Positions 1-5,204 of a stretch of DNA of 5,204 nt are shown here, in pieces. The notes below the pieces were generated by a model that saw nothing but the letters and a program-made list of their open reading frames with translations, had not been told where the DNA came from and did no database searches. Each line of letters opens with the position of its first letter. Within the stretch, counting starts at the first letter, position 1. The stretch lies in NCBI GenBank assembly GCA_937895695.1, contig CALBLM010000266.1, forward strand, positions 1 to 5,204. The letters are read 5' to 3'. Source of the DNA: an uncultured Megasphaera sp. (lineage in GTDB: Bacteria; Bacillota; Negativicutes; Veillonellales; Megasphaeraceae). The position numbers and the translations under genes were made by a program.

Positions 1-495
1 TGCCGCATACACACGTGTTGCTAATTCACTATCTAACATATACAATCCTTTCGGATCTTTTCCAAACATCTTATATTTTTTAAGCACACTTTCGGTATTT
101 TTTTCTTCTTCCCCTTGTTCTTTCACGAACCAATCCAAAAATTGCGTCGTCCGAAAGTCTTTTTTATCATACGCAGCTGCATATATATCATTAATGGAAG
201 ACGTAATATACCGTTCATGTTCCAATGCTGCTTTTAACGGTTCACCATAATCCTTAAAATCCGTATCTGGCGCATCAATTTTCTTTAAATCTACTTTTAC
301 GCCATTATTCCATAAGTACTGCATCAGCAGCATGGCATGATCGCGTTCTTCTTGCACTTGGACATGAAACCAATTGGCAAATCCATCCAAGGTTTCGCTG
401 GCATAATAATTATACATATCTAAATACAAATATGCTGAAAACCATTCTTTATTAACTTGTTTCGTTAATGCATCGACTAATTTTTTATCCAACAT
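1..495 (-). CDS. ftnA: Non-haem bacterial ferritin (iron storage), 3' end cut by window edge
   Basis: Encodes a cytosolic ferritin that oxidises Fe(II) at a di-iron ferroxidase centre and stores the ferric mineral inside a 24-subunit shell. Reading from the ATG at 495 gives 165 residues without a stop, so only the extreme C-terminus is outside the window; E. coli FtnA is 165 residues long. The ferroxidase ligands fall at the same numbers as in E. coli FtnA: E17, E50, H53, E94, Q127 and E130. The third-iron (site C) glutamates E49, E126 and E129 are also present. The motifs are QVNKEWFSAYLYL (13-25), EERDHA (49-54) and EQGEEE (126-131). There is no haem-ligand signature pointing to bacterioferritin. 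The start is supported by an AGGATGGTG ribosome-binding sequence at 502-510, with 6 nt between GGTG and the ATG. The gene has its own promoter (553-581) and is separated from the upstream unit by a terminator. Family assignment is near certain; the exact symbol is by similarity to FtnA. Confidence 0.96.
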   Translation of the reverse strand, partial: MLDKKLVDALTKQVNKEWFSAYLYLDMYNYYASETLDGFANWFHVQVQEERDHAMLLMQYLWNNGVKVDLKKIDAPDTDFKDYGEPLKAALEHERYITSSINDIYAAAYDKKDFRTTQFLDWFVKEQGEEEKNTESVLKKYKMFGKDPKGLYMLDSELATRVYAA

Positions 496-518
496 AATAT
501 ACACCATCCTAATCGTAT

Positions 519-547
519 AGATGATAAAGCGATTTATCCGCTCATCT
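519..547 (-). promoter_or_regulatory. Dyad-symmetric element in the ferritin 5' leader
   Basis: On the minus strand GATAAA-TCGC-TTTATC forms a 6-bp stem with a 4-nt loop, flanked by AGAT and ATCT, which can pair after a 5-nt bulge (GAGCG). The alternative outer pairing AGATGA/TCATCT is also possible. The element lies between the predicted transcription start (about 547) and the ribosome-binding site (502-510), so it would be the very 5' end of the mRNA. It could be an mRNA-stabilising 5' hairpin or an operator for an iron or redox regulator. It does not match the Fur or PerR consensus as I know them. The symmetry is seen directly; function is inferred. Confidence 0.4.
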
Positions 548-552
548 CTTAT

Positions 553-581
553 GTAATACTACATTCCATTTATATAGTCAA
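553..581 (-). promoter_or_regulatory. Predicted sigma-A-type promoter of the ferritin gene
   Basis: The minus strand reads TTGACT (-35, 581-576), then a 17-nt spacer, then TATTAC (-10, 558-553). The predicted start is near 546-547, giving a leader of about 50 nt before the ferritin ATG. The site lies downstream of the upstream unit's hairpin terminator, consistent with independent transcription of ferritin. An imperfect dyad, ATTAGACCTATT, sits just upstream of the -35 (579-590, overlapping it) and might be a regulator site, but this is weak. Confidence 0.6.
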
Positions 582-640
582 TAGGTCTAATGTAAAGTTT
601 TTGTATCAAATTTCCGATGCTTTTTTCTCTCTATGTTGTC

Positions 641-696
641 AAATAGAAAGGAGCTGCAACAAAGGGGATTAAAAAATCGTCCTTTGTTGCAGCTCC
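641..696 (-). terminator. Strong intrinsic terminator hairpin closing the amidohydrolase transcription unit
   Basis: GGAGCTGCAACAAAGG (650-665) and CCTTTGTTGCAGCTCC (681-696) are perfect reverse complements, giving a 16-bp stem. The 15-nt interior can extend it with GATT/AATC around an AAAA loop. On the minus strand the stem is followed by TTTCTATTTG, a moderately U-rich tract, so it would terminate transcripts arriving from the amidohydrolase gene, whose stop is about 65 nt upstream. On the plus strand the stem is followed by CAAAAAGCC, which has no T tract, and no plus-strand gene reaches it. Confidence 0.8.
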
Positions 697-761
697 CAAA
701 AAGCCAACGTCTTACGGTCTAGCGTATTATTATTTCATTATGTGTTAGGATGAACATATTA

Positions 762-1598
762 TTACGACAATCCTAATTTATAAATTCGGTTCGCATTATT
801 AAAGAAAACATCTGGCCAATAATGTTCGGGAATGAAGGCTTTGACAAATGTTACATATTCTCCCAAATTAGCCAAGGGCCAATCGGTACCAAACATGACA
901 CTGTCATACCGATTGAGATAGCACAACCAATCATGCAGCATATTGATATACCCTTTTTGCGATTGTAAAAAGGCATTCATATCATAAATACGGCCTTCCA
1001 ATAATCCTGATAAATCGACGGCTACATTATGATTTTTTTCCAAGACGGCAATGGCATCCTGTAAAAAAGGATTACCAATATGACACATAACAAACTGTAC
1101 ATCCGGGAATTTTACAGCCGCTTCGTCCAACGTCAATGGATGGCTGTATTTAAGCAACCCATTGGTTGTAGACGTCAAACCTGTATGAATTGCAACAGGC
1201 TTTTTATATTTTCGTGCCAGTTCATACACTGGATCGTATCGGGAATCTGACACATAATAATGATTATATCCTGGATACAATTTGATACCGCAACATTGTC
1301 TTCGTTTTAAATTTTCTTCAATCAGCGGCAGCGATTCTTCAATGTGTTCATTACTGTACGCACTATCTAATCCAATACAGTAACTCAAATAATCCGGATA
1401 AACATGTGCAGAAGGCTCCAAGGTTTTATTGCTCATGACAATGCCGTACACATAGTGGAATTTTTTATACGATTCCCGTAAATTTTCTTCTGTATTGACA
1501 TGTCCTGCTACAATGGCAATGCGATCAAATTCTTCATAATCACATAAGTGGAAATGACTGTCAATAATTCGTAATGGCGTCCCTTTCATTTCTCTCAT
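762..1598 (-). CDS. Metal-dependent amidohydrolase (Amidohydro_2 family, TIM-barrel), substrate unknown
   Basis: A 278-residue soluble protein of the amidohydrolase superfamily, the group that includes ACMSD-like decarboxylases and many uncharacterised hydrolases. Visible signatures are the metal-binding HxH at H15/H17 (DSHFHLCD), GIKLYPGY near 104-111, H138 in KPVAIHTG, H173 in FVMCHIGNP, and the catalytic Asp D239 in MFGTDWPLAN. The C-terminal NNANRIYKL (267-275) is the typical end of this family. There is no signal peptide or membrane segment. The start lies 2 nt beyond the deoD stop, which suggests translational coupling. The ATG at 1598 has only a weak AGAAG upstream, and the internal ATG at 1589 (residue 4) is a reasonable alternative. 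Linkage to deoD hints at a substrate from nucleoside or base metabolism, but nothing in the sequence fixes the substrate. Hydrolase versus decarboxylase cannot be decided by eye. Confidence 0.88.
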   Translation of the reverse strand: MREMKGTPLRIIDSHFHLCDYEEFDRIAIVAGHVNTEENLRESYKKFHYVYGIVMSNKTLEPSAHVYPDYLSYCIGLDSAYSNEHIEESLPLIEENLKRRQCCGIKLYPGYNHYYVSDSRYDPVYELARKYKKPVAIHTGLTSTTNGLLKYSHPLTLDEAAVKFPDVQFVMCHIGNPFLQDAIAVLEKNHNVAVDLSGLLEGRIYDMNAFLQSQKGYINMLHDWLCYLNRYDSVMFGTDWPLANLGEYVTFVKAFIPEHYWPDVFFNNANRIYKLGLS

Positions 1599-1600
1599 CT

Positions 1601-2308
1601 CTAATCTTCTAAGGCTGTTTCCAAGGCAATGCGAATCATATCATCAAAGGAGGTTTGCCGTTCTTCCGGCGTGCAGGCTTCTTTAGTAACTAAATGGTCG
1701 CTGACTGTAAATAGTCCAAGTGCCTGTACGCCATATTTAGCTGCCAAGACATAGAGTCCTGCTGTTTCCATTTCGACGGCCATAATGCCATACGCAGTCA
1801 GTTTGTCGTTATCAATTTCTTCATCATAGAATCGATCTACAGAAACGATATTTCCTACGCGGACAGGAATATTCTGAGCCATTGCTTTTTCATAGGCTGT
1901 ACGCAAAAGCGCAAAGTCTGCCAACGGTGCATAATTAATCGTACCGCCAAAAATATTGCGAATAATCGAAGAATCTGTCGTTGCCCCTTGTGCTATGATG
2001 ACATCGCGCAAATGAATATCCTTACGCATGGCGCCACATGTTCCGACGCGAATTAATTTTTTTACGCCATAATCGCGCATTAATTCCGTAGCATAAATAG
2101 AAATGGAAGGAATTCCCATGCCCGTTCCCTGTACAGAAATCCGCTTTCCTTTATACGTGCCAGTATATCCAAAAATATTCCGAATATGATTATAGCAGAC
2201 CGGATGGTCTAAAAATGTTTCTGCAATATATTTTGCACGAAGCGGATCGCCTGGCAATAAAATACGATCGGCAATGTCACCCGGTTTTGCCTCAATATGT
2301 AAACTCAT
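1601..2308 (-). CDS. deoD: Purine nucleoside phosphorylase, DeoD (hexameric) type
   Basis: Catalyses reversible phosphorolysis of purine (deoxy)ribonucleosides to the free base and (deoxy)ribose-1-phosphate, in purine salvage and nucleoside catabolism in the cytosol. The 235-residue length is normal (E. coli DeoD is 239). Family features sit at E. coli numbering: H4 (contributed to the neighbouring subunit's site), GDPLRAKYIAETFL with G20 and R24, R43, and RVGTCGA with R87 and T90 (serine in E. coli). VEMETAGLY holds E179, M180 and E181. TVSDH holds S203 and the catalytic D204, and R217 follows in PEERQTSF. The ATG at 2308 is preceded by a strong AAAGGAGGA site with a 9-nt gap. The gene lies 40 bp after the ligase and 2 bp before the amidohydrolase. 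It is probably expressed both by read-through from the bioY unit and from a promoter at the ligase stop codon. Confidence 0.97.
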   Translation of the reverse strand: MSLHIEAKPGDIADRILLPGDPLRAKYIAETFLDHPVCYNHIRNIFGYTGTYKGKRISVQGTGMGIPSISIYATELMRDYGVKKLIRVGTCGAMRKDIHLRDVIIAQGATTDSSIIRNIFGGTINYAPLADFALLRTAYEKAMAQNIPVRVGNIVSVDRFYDEEIDNDKLTAYGIMAVEMETAGLYVLAAKYGVQALGLFTVSDHLVTKEACTPEERQTSFDDMIRIALETALED

Positions 2309-2316
2309 GAAATGTA

Positions 2317-2325
2317 TCCTCCTTT
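2317..2325 (-). promoter_or_regulatory. Strong Shine-Dalgarno site of deoD
   Basis: The minus strand reads AAAGGAGGA, a near-complete complement of the 16S rRNA 3' end, 8-9 nt before the ATG at 2308. It is the best ribosome-binding site in the window, whereas the thiolase and amidohydrolase starts have poor sites. This suggests that deoD translation is initiated independently. Confidence 0.85.
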
Positions 2326-2342
2326 ATCTGTATATATGGAGT

Positions 2343-2351
2343 ATTATATCA
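2343..2351 (-). promoter_or_regulatory. Candidate extended -10 promoter for deoD, overlapping the ligase stop codon
   Basis: The minus strand reads TGATATAAT, a perfect extended -10 (TGn-TATAAT). Its TGA is the ligase stop codon (2351-2349). The predicted start near 2336 would give a leader of about 28 nt holding the deoD ribosome-binding site. No good -35 is seen at 16-18 nt spacing. A second candidate lies just upstream inside the ligase gene: TTGACA (2398-2393), 17 nt, TATATA (2375-2370). That -35 coincides with codons of the conserved KIDR motif and may be chance. There is no terminator between the ligase and deoD. Function is inferred. Confidence 0.5.
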
Positions 2352-3596
2352 CGTCATGCCGATTGCGGATATATATTTTTTTAACGCCTGCCTGTCAATT
2401 TTTCCACTTTCATTTTTAGGAAGTCTGTCTATAGATATACATACTTTGGGAATCTCATCATCCTGTAAATACGGTCGCAGCCGTTTCCAAAGCATCGTTC
2501 TAGTAATAGGCACAGATGCACCGCTTACCACAGCAGTTAATACATCAGCATGCCCATGATGTTGAACCAATACGGCAACTTCGCGAATCGGTACATGCTC
2601 ACACATGGTTTGTTCGATACGATATAAGGATATATGCTTTCCATTGATGTTACAGATATCACCACGGCGTCCTAGAAAGTGAAGATTTCCCTTCGCATCT
2701 ATATATCCCCTGTCATGCAGAGACATCGGTACAGAAACATGTAAAACATGATACGGTGTCATAACAACGATATCCTGTGTCTGTCTATCAATTGTAACGT
2801 CCACTCCAGGAAATGGCTTGCCAACCACACTTCTGTCTTCCGTCATATCTGCGTCTTTAATATACGTAATATAGTTTAATTCACTAGCCCCATAATATAG
2901 AATGACTTCACTCTGCGGAAAAATTTGCTGCACCCATTGAGCTTGTTGTTTTCCCATCGCCTGGGATCCGCTAATAATATGATGTACCGTCATGTATTGA
3001 TGATGGGCTATCTGCGGCAACAGAAATAATTTAGCCGGAATCAAATAGATAGCATTGACTTGATAAGTTTCTATATAAGACAACCATGTTTTCGGTCGAA
3101 ATGAATCGATGCCTACGATCGTACCGCCAACCGATAATACACTTAAATATAGATTCAAGTTTCCCGTAAAGGCTAAACTCCCTTGACACAATAGAATCGT
3201 TTGTTCTGTTATACCAAATATATGATTTTGTATCGGAAAAAAATCAGCCCAGCTGGCAACATCTCGCCAAAGAATTTTACTAGGCCCGGTAGATCCGGAC
3301 GTCATGACACCCATGCAAGCCTCTGATGGCACTTCTACTAATGGCGACGGCTTTTGCAACATGCTCACAGCCGTCGCCATAACGGGAACATCATGGCTGC
3401 CACTATATGCCAAAAATTGACAGAGCTGGTCTGCAATAGTTGTACTGTTAATGTAATGTACTGCTTCGTCTGGCGAAATGGTTGTTCTTATATTCATCGC
3501 TTCCCGCCACAGCTCACCATACGTATATATAGCCGTTTCTGTAATAAGCGCCGTTTTATGGGCTGGTTGCTTTTGTATCATATCTAAATACTGCAT
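2349..3596 (-). CDS. Compact ANL-superfamily acyl-AMP/acyl-CoA ligase in a biotin-linked cluster (YhfT-like)
   Basis: Predicted to activate a carboxylic acid with ATP to an acyl-adenylate, then probably transfer it to CoA or another thiol. ANL motifs appear in order: P-loop MTSGSTGPSK (98-107), YYGASE (234-239), GKPFPGVDV (259-267), LHDRGY with the ribose-binding aspartate D295, FLGRRGD (307-313) including R310, INGKHIS (317-323) at the start of the C-terminal lid, and LPKNESGKIDR (392-402) with the catalytic lysine K399. At 415 residues it is about 80-100 shorter than usual. The shortfall lies before the P-loop, which normally sits near residue 150-190. The ORF is intact and the ATG has an AAAGGA site at 3608-3613, 11 nt upstream, so this is a compact form, not an obvious fragment. 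It follows the thiolase by 20 nt. The gene neighbourhood resembles B. subtilis yhfT. The acid substrate is unknown; a pimelate-like or fatty acid is a guess from the bioY context. Confidence 0.88.
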   Translation of the reverse strand: MQYLDMIQKQPAHKTALITETAIYTYGELWREAMNIRTTISPDEAVHYINSTTIADQLCQFLAYSGSHDVPVMATAVSMLQKPSPLVEVPSEACMGVMTSGSTGPSKILWRDVASWADFFPIQNHIFGITEQTILLCQGSLAFTGNLNLYLSVLSVGGTIVGIDSFRPKTWLSYIETYQVNAIYLIPAKLFLLPQIAHHQYMTVHHIISGSQAMGKQQAQWVQQIFPQSEVILYYGASELNYITYIKDADMTEDRSVVGKPFPGVDVTIDRQTQDIVVMTPYHVLHVSVPMSLHDRGYIDAKGNLHFLGRRGDICNINGKHISLYRIEQTMCEHVPIREVAVLVQHHGHADVLTAVVSGASVPITRTMLWKRLRPYLQDDEIPKVCISIDRLPKNESGKIDRQALKKYISAIGMT

Positions 3597-3616
3597 AACG
3601 TCATTTATCCTTTATC

Positions 3617-4759
3617 TTATATTCGTTCTATTAATACGGCACAACCCAATCCACCGGCACCGGCAATGCTACAGCATCCCAAGGTTCCTTCCGTTTGTTG
3701 CAGTGCTGTCAGTGCATGCAAAATCAGCATGGCTCCGGTAGCACCATAGGGATGTCCATAGGCTAGGGCACCGCCAAGTACATTGTATCGCTCGACACAA
3801 TCCGGATAGGCTCTGGCAAATAGTTCATCGATGACAGCAAATGCTTCGTTGACTTCAAAAACATCGATATCGGACGCATTCATTTTTTGTTGACGCAGTA
3901 GTTTTTCAATACTTTGTACGGCTCCTAAGGGACTTCGCAATGGATTCGTACCTGTCATACAAAATCCTTTTATTTTTCCAATGGGATGACAGGCATGGCT
4001 TTTATAGTACGATTCAGAGCAAACTGCCAACAGGGCCGCACCATCATGGGTTAAACACGTATTTCCTGCCGTTAATACGTTTCCTTCGGGAAGGATACAT
4101 GGCAGCCGATCTAAGAACGTTTGATTGATACGGCGGCGGATTCCTTCATCACGAATACTGCCTTGTATGCTAGCCTGTACACGACGTAACATCCCAGATT
4201 GTTCTGCCTGATCGGCCAGCCGATGACTTCGCAATACCCAAACATCTAAATCATGACGGCTCATACCTGCTTCCACCGCTGTAGCTTCTGCACTTTTGAG
4301 CATTATCTGTTCATCCCAGCATGATGGCACAAATTGAGCCGTCATGTATGTATCATGGACTCCCGTATAAGCCGGATGATTGGGATGATGACTCCGAATT
4401 GGCTGGGTTGATGCACTTTCAAAGCCACCAACAATACGTACCTGTTCCTGTCCGCAGGCAATCGCCGTACTTGCCGTACAAATGCTCGTTAACCCGCTGC
4501 AGCACTGCATGTCTATGGTAAAAGCCGGTATAGTCTCATCTATCCCAGCTGTGAGAGCCATCAGCCGGGTTATATTACCGCCACCTCCTACAGCGTTACC
4601 GCAAATAATACTATCTATATCTTTTACCGGTATATGGCAAGAGGACACCAGTCTTTGCAATACATCTGCTCCTAATTGCTCTGCCGGTACATGCCGATAC
4701 ATACCGTTATATACGCCGATATAACTGCGCAGACCATCTAAAATATATACATCTTCCAT
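3617..4759 (-). CDS. Thiolase-family protein (YhfS-like) lacking the second catalytic cysteine
   Basis: A 380-residue thiolase fold protein, the family that makes or cleaves 3-ketoacyl-CoA. Visible motifs are the N-terminal nucleophile loop IDMQCCSGL (82-90), with C86 aligning to the acyl-carrying cysteine, VNEAFAV (303-309) and GGALAYGHPYGATGA (329-343) with H336. The spacings NEAF to GHP and GHP to the C-terminal loop agree with Zoogloea thiolase without gaps (offset -12 as I recall that sequence). On that register the acid/base cysteine of CxGGGxG is replaced by A366 in SIAGAGGLG; C362, C363 and C373 lie nearby but out of register. The activity may therefore differ from a classical biosynthetic thiolase. 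The protein is Cys-rich (16). Its ATG overlaps the bioY stop as TAATG with no clear ribosome-binding site, which implies translational coupling to the transporter. The gene order bioY-thiolase-ligase resembles the BirA-controlled yhf cluster of B. subtilis. The substrate is unknown. Confidence 0.9.
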   Translation of the reverse strand: MEDVYILDGLRSYIGVYNGMYRHVPAEQLGADVLQRLVSSCHIPVKDIDSIICGNAVGGGGNITRLMALTAGIDETIPAFTIDMQCCSGLTSICTASTAIACGQEQVRIVGGFESASTQPIRSHHPNHPAYTGVHDTYMTAQFVPSCWDEQIMLKSAEATAVEAGMSRHDLDVWVLRSHRLADQAEQSGMLRRVQASIQGSIRDEGIRRRINQTFLDRLPCILPEGNVLTAGNTCLTHDGAALLAVCSESYYKSHACHPIGKIKGFCMTGTNPLRSPLGAVQSIEKLLRQQKMNASDIDVFEVNEAFAVIDELFARAYPDCVERYNVLGGALAYGHPYGATGAMLILHALTALQQTEGTLGCCSIAGAGGLGCAVLIERI

Positions 4760-5204
4760 TATGCTATGTGCCCAAATAGTTTATAAATAGGCCGTGCCAA
4801 GGCAGCAGCCGCCAAGCATTTGACAACATCTAGTGGAATAAACGGCAGCACACCACTCATAATCGCAGCTTCCCAAGGCATGCCGGTAACGAATTTCAGT
4901 TGGACAACTCCAAATAAATAAATGCTGGGAATTCCCACGATAATAGCTGCACAAGCAAATCGTTTAAAATTATATGGCCTTCCTTTTAACCAAGCAATGA
5001 GTCCAACGGCAACGACATACCCCCAAATATATCCACCCGTTGGGCCAAACATTTTTCCTGGCCCTGCCGTACCTCCAGTAAATACGGGTACGCCTATCAT
5101 TCCAATACCGATATATACCAGCATCGTCAGACAGGCCTGTTTCGGAGGCAACAGAAAGGCAATTAAATTCACAACTAACGTCTGCAGCGCAATGGGCGAC
5201 TGAG
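4759..5204 (-). CDS. bioY: Biotin transporter BioY (ECF S component), 5' end cut by window edge
   Basis: An integral membrane protein that binds biotin and works with an ECF energising module (EcfA/A'/T) or alone in biotin uptake. The reading frame stays open to the window edge, giving 147 residues. The GTG at 5172 is not the likely start, because the codons before it read QSPIALQTLV, the conserved BioY segment P-x-x-x-QT near the end of the first quarter of the family. Roughly 40-50 N-terminal residues are therefore missing. Other marks, numbered from the first full codon, are YIGIGMIGVPVFTGG (30-44), the hallmark FGPTGGYIWGY (52-62) and FIPLDVVK (121-128), which corresponds to the usual PGD..K near the C-terminus. 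Hydrophobic segments lie at about 6-18, 24-41, 57-72, 82-102 and 112-135. The stop overlaps the thiolase ATG by one base. The promoter, and any BirA operator, would lie beyond 5204 and cannot be seen. Confidence 0.95.
   Translation of the reverse strand, partial: QSPIALQTLVVNLIAFLLPPKQACLTMLVYIGIGMIGVPVFTGGTAGPGKMFGPTGGYIWGYVVAVGLIAWLKGRPYNFKRFACAAIIVGIPSIYLFGVVQLKFVTGMPWEAAIMSGVLPFIPLDVVKCLAAAALARPIYKLFGHIA

Larger units (their letters stand above)
762..5204 (-). other. Putative operon bioY-thiolase-ligase-deoD-amidohydrolase
   Basis: Five co-directional genes have junctions of -1 (bioY/thiolase), 20, 40 and 2 nt, with no terminator-like hairpin before the one at 650-696. They could form one transcript. 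The internal promoter candidate at the ligase/deoD junction suggests two functional sub-units: biotin-linked uptake and acyl metabolism, then nucleoside salvage. The true 5' end lies outside the window. Confidence 0.6.

Noticed and set aside
541..600. Fur or PerR box controlling ferritin
   Set aside because: I could not find a good match to either consensus; only weak dyads (ATTAGACCTATT and the 519-547 element) are present.
650..696. The hairpin as a plus-strand terminator or the end of an insertion element
   Set aside because: No plus-strand gene leads into it and no T tract follows on that strand. There is no transposase, target duplication or second copy in the window.
2309..2348. A terminator or riboswitch between the ligase and deoD
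   Set aside because: Only 40 nt are available and no GC-rich stem or conserved aptamer is visible; the interval is explained by a promoter and a ribosome-binding site.
2356..3741. Plus-strand open frames at 2356-2559, 3354-3587 and 3478-3741
   Set aside because: All are antisense to the ligase and thiolase, whose motifs are intact, and none shows a recognisable domain.
3940..4724. Plus-strand open frames at 3940-4128, 4321-4521 and 4482-4724
   Set aside because: They lie opposite the well-supported thiolase, are short, and show no family motif.
5170..5172. GTG as the start codon of bioY
   Set aside because: The frame stays open upstream to the window edge and encodes the conserved BioY segment SPIALQT, so the real start lies beyond 5204.
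4922..5203. Plus-strand open frame of 93 residues opposite bioY
   Set aside because: It is antisense to the conserved BioY core (FGPTGGY and PVFTGG). Its proline-rich translation is the expected shadow of Gly-rich transmembrane codons, with no known domain and no ribosome-binding site of note.

Overview
The window carries six protein genes, all on the minus strand. Read in their own direction they run from position 5204 down to 1: bioY (5' end cut by the window edge), a thiolase, a compact acyl-AMP ligase, deoD, an amidohydrolase, a strong hairpin terminator, and then a separately promoted ferritin gene (3' end cut by the window edge). The DNA is moderately AT-rich, Shine-Dalgarno sequences are of the AAAGGAGG type, and several intergenic gaps are very short. 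The gene set fits a Bacillota organism, probably an anaerobe. Negativicutes (Megasphaera, Dialister or Veillonella type) is a guess from overall flavour and has not been tested.

Positions 2349-5204 hold bioY, the thiolase and the ligase. bioY encodes the biotin-binding S component of an ECF transporter. Its stop overlaps the thiolase start (TAATG), and the ligase follows 20 nt after the thiolase. This gene content matches what I recall of the BirA-regulated yhfU-yhfT-yhfS cluster of Bacillus subtilis, whose two enzymes have no settled function. The most interesting detail is the thiolase: it keeps the nucleophilic Cys (C86), the NEAF motif and the GHP histidine (H336), but has alanine (A366) where classical thiolases carry the second catalytic cysteine. 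The ligase has all C-terminal ANL motifs, but its N-terminal part before the P-loop is unusually short.

Positions 762-2308 hold a hexameric-type purine nucleoside phosphorylase (deoD) and, 2 nt after it, an Amidohydro_2-family metal hydrolase of unknown substrate. An extended -10 promoter overlaps the stop codon of the ligase and could let deoD be expressed apart from the biotin genes. A perfect 16-bp hairpin (650-696) closes the transcription unit.

Positions 1-640 hold a ferritin with all ferroxidase ligands intact. It has its own sigma-A-type promoter and a short leader with a dyad-symmetric element. Positions 496-761 contain no gene, only the ferritin leader and promoter and the upstream unit's terminator. 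I see no mobile element, CRISPR array, tRNA or rRNA. Nothing here is clearly a new system; the biotin-linked thiolase/ligase pair is the part most worth following up.
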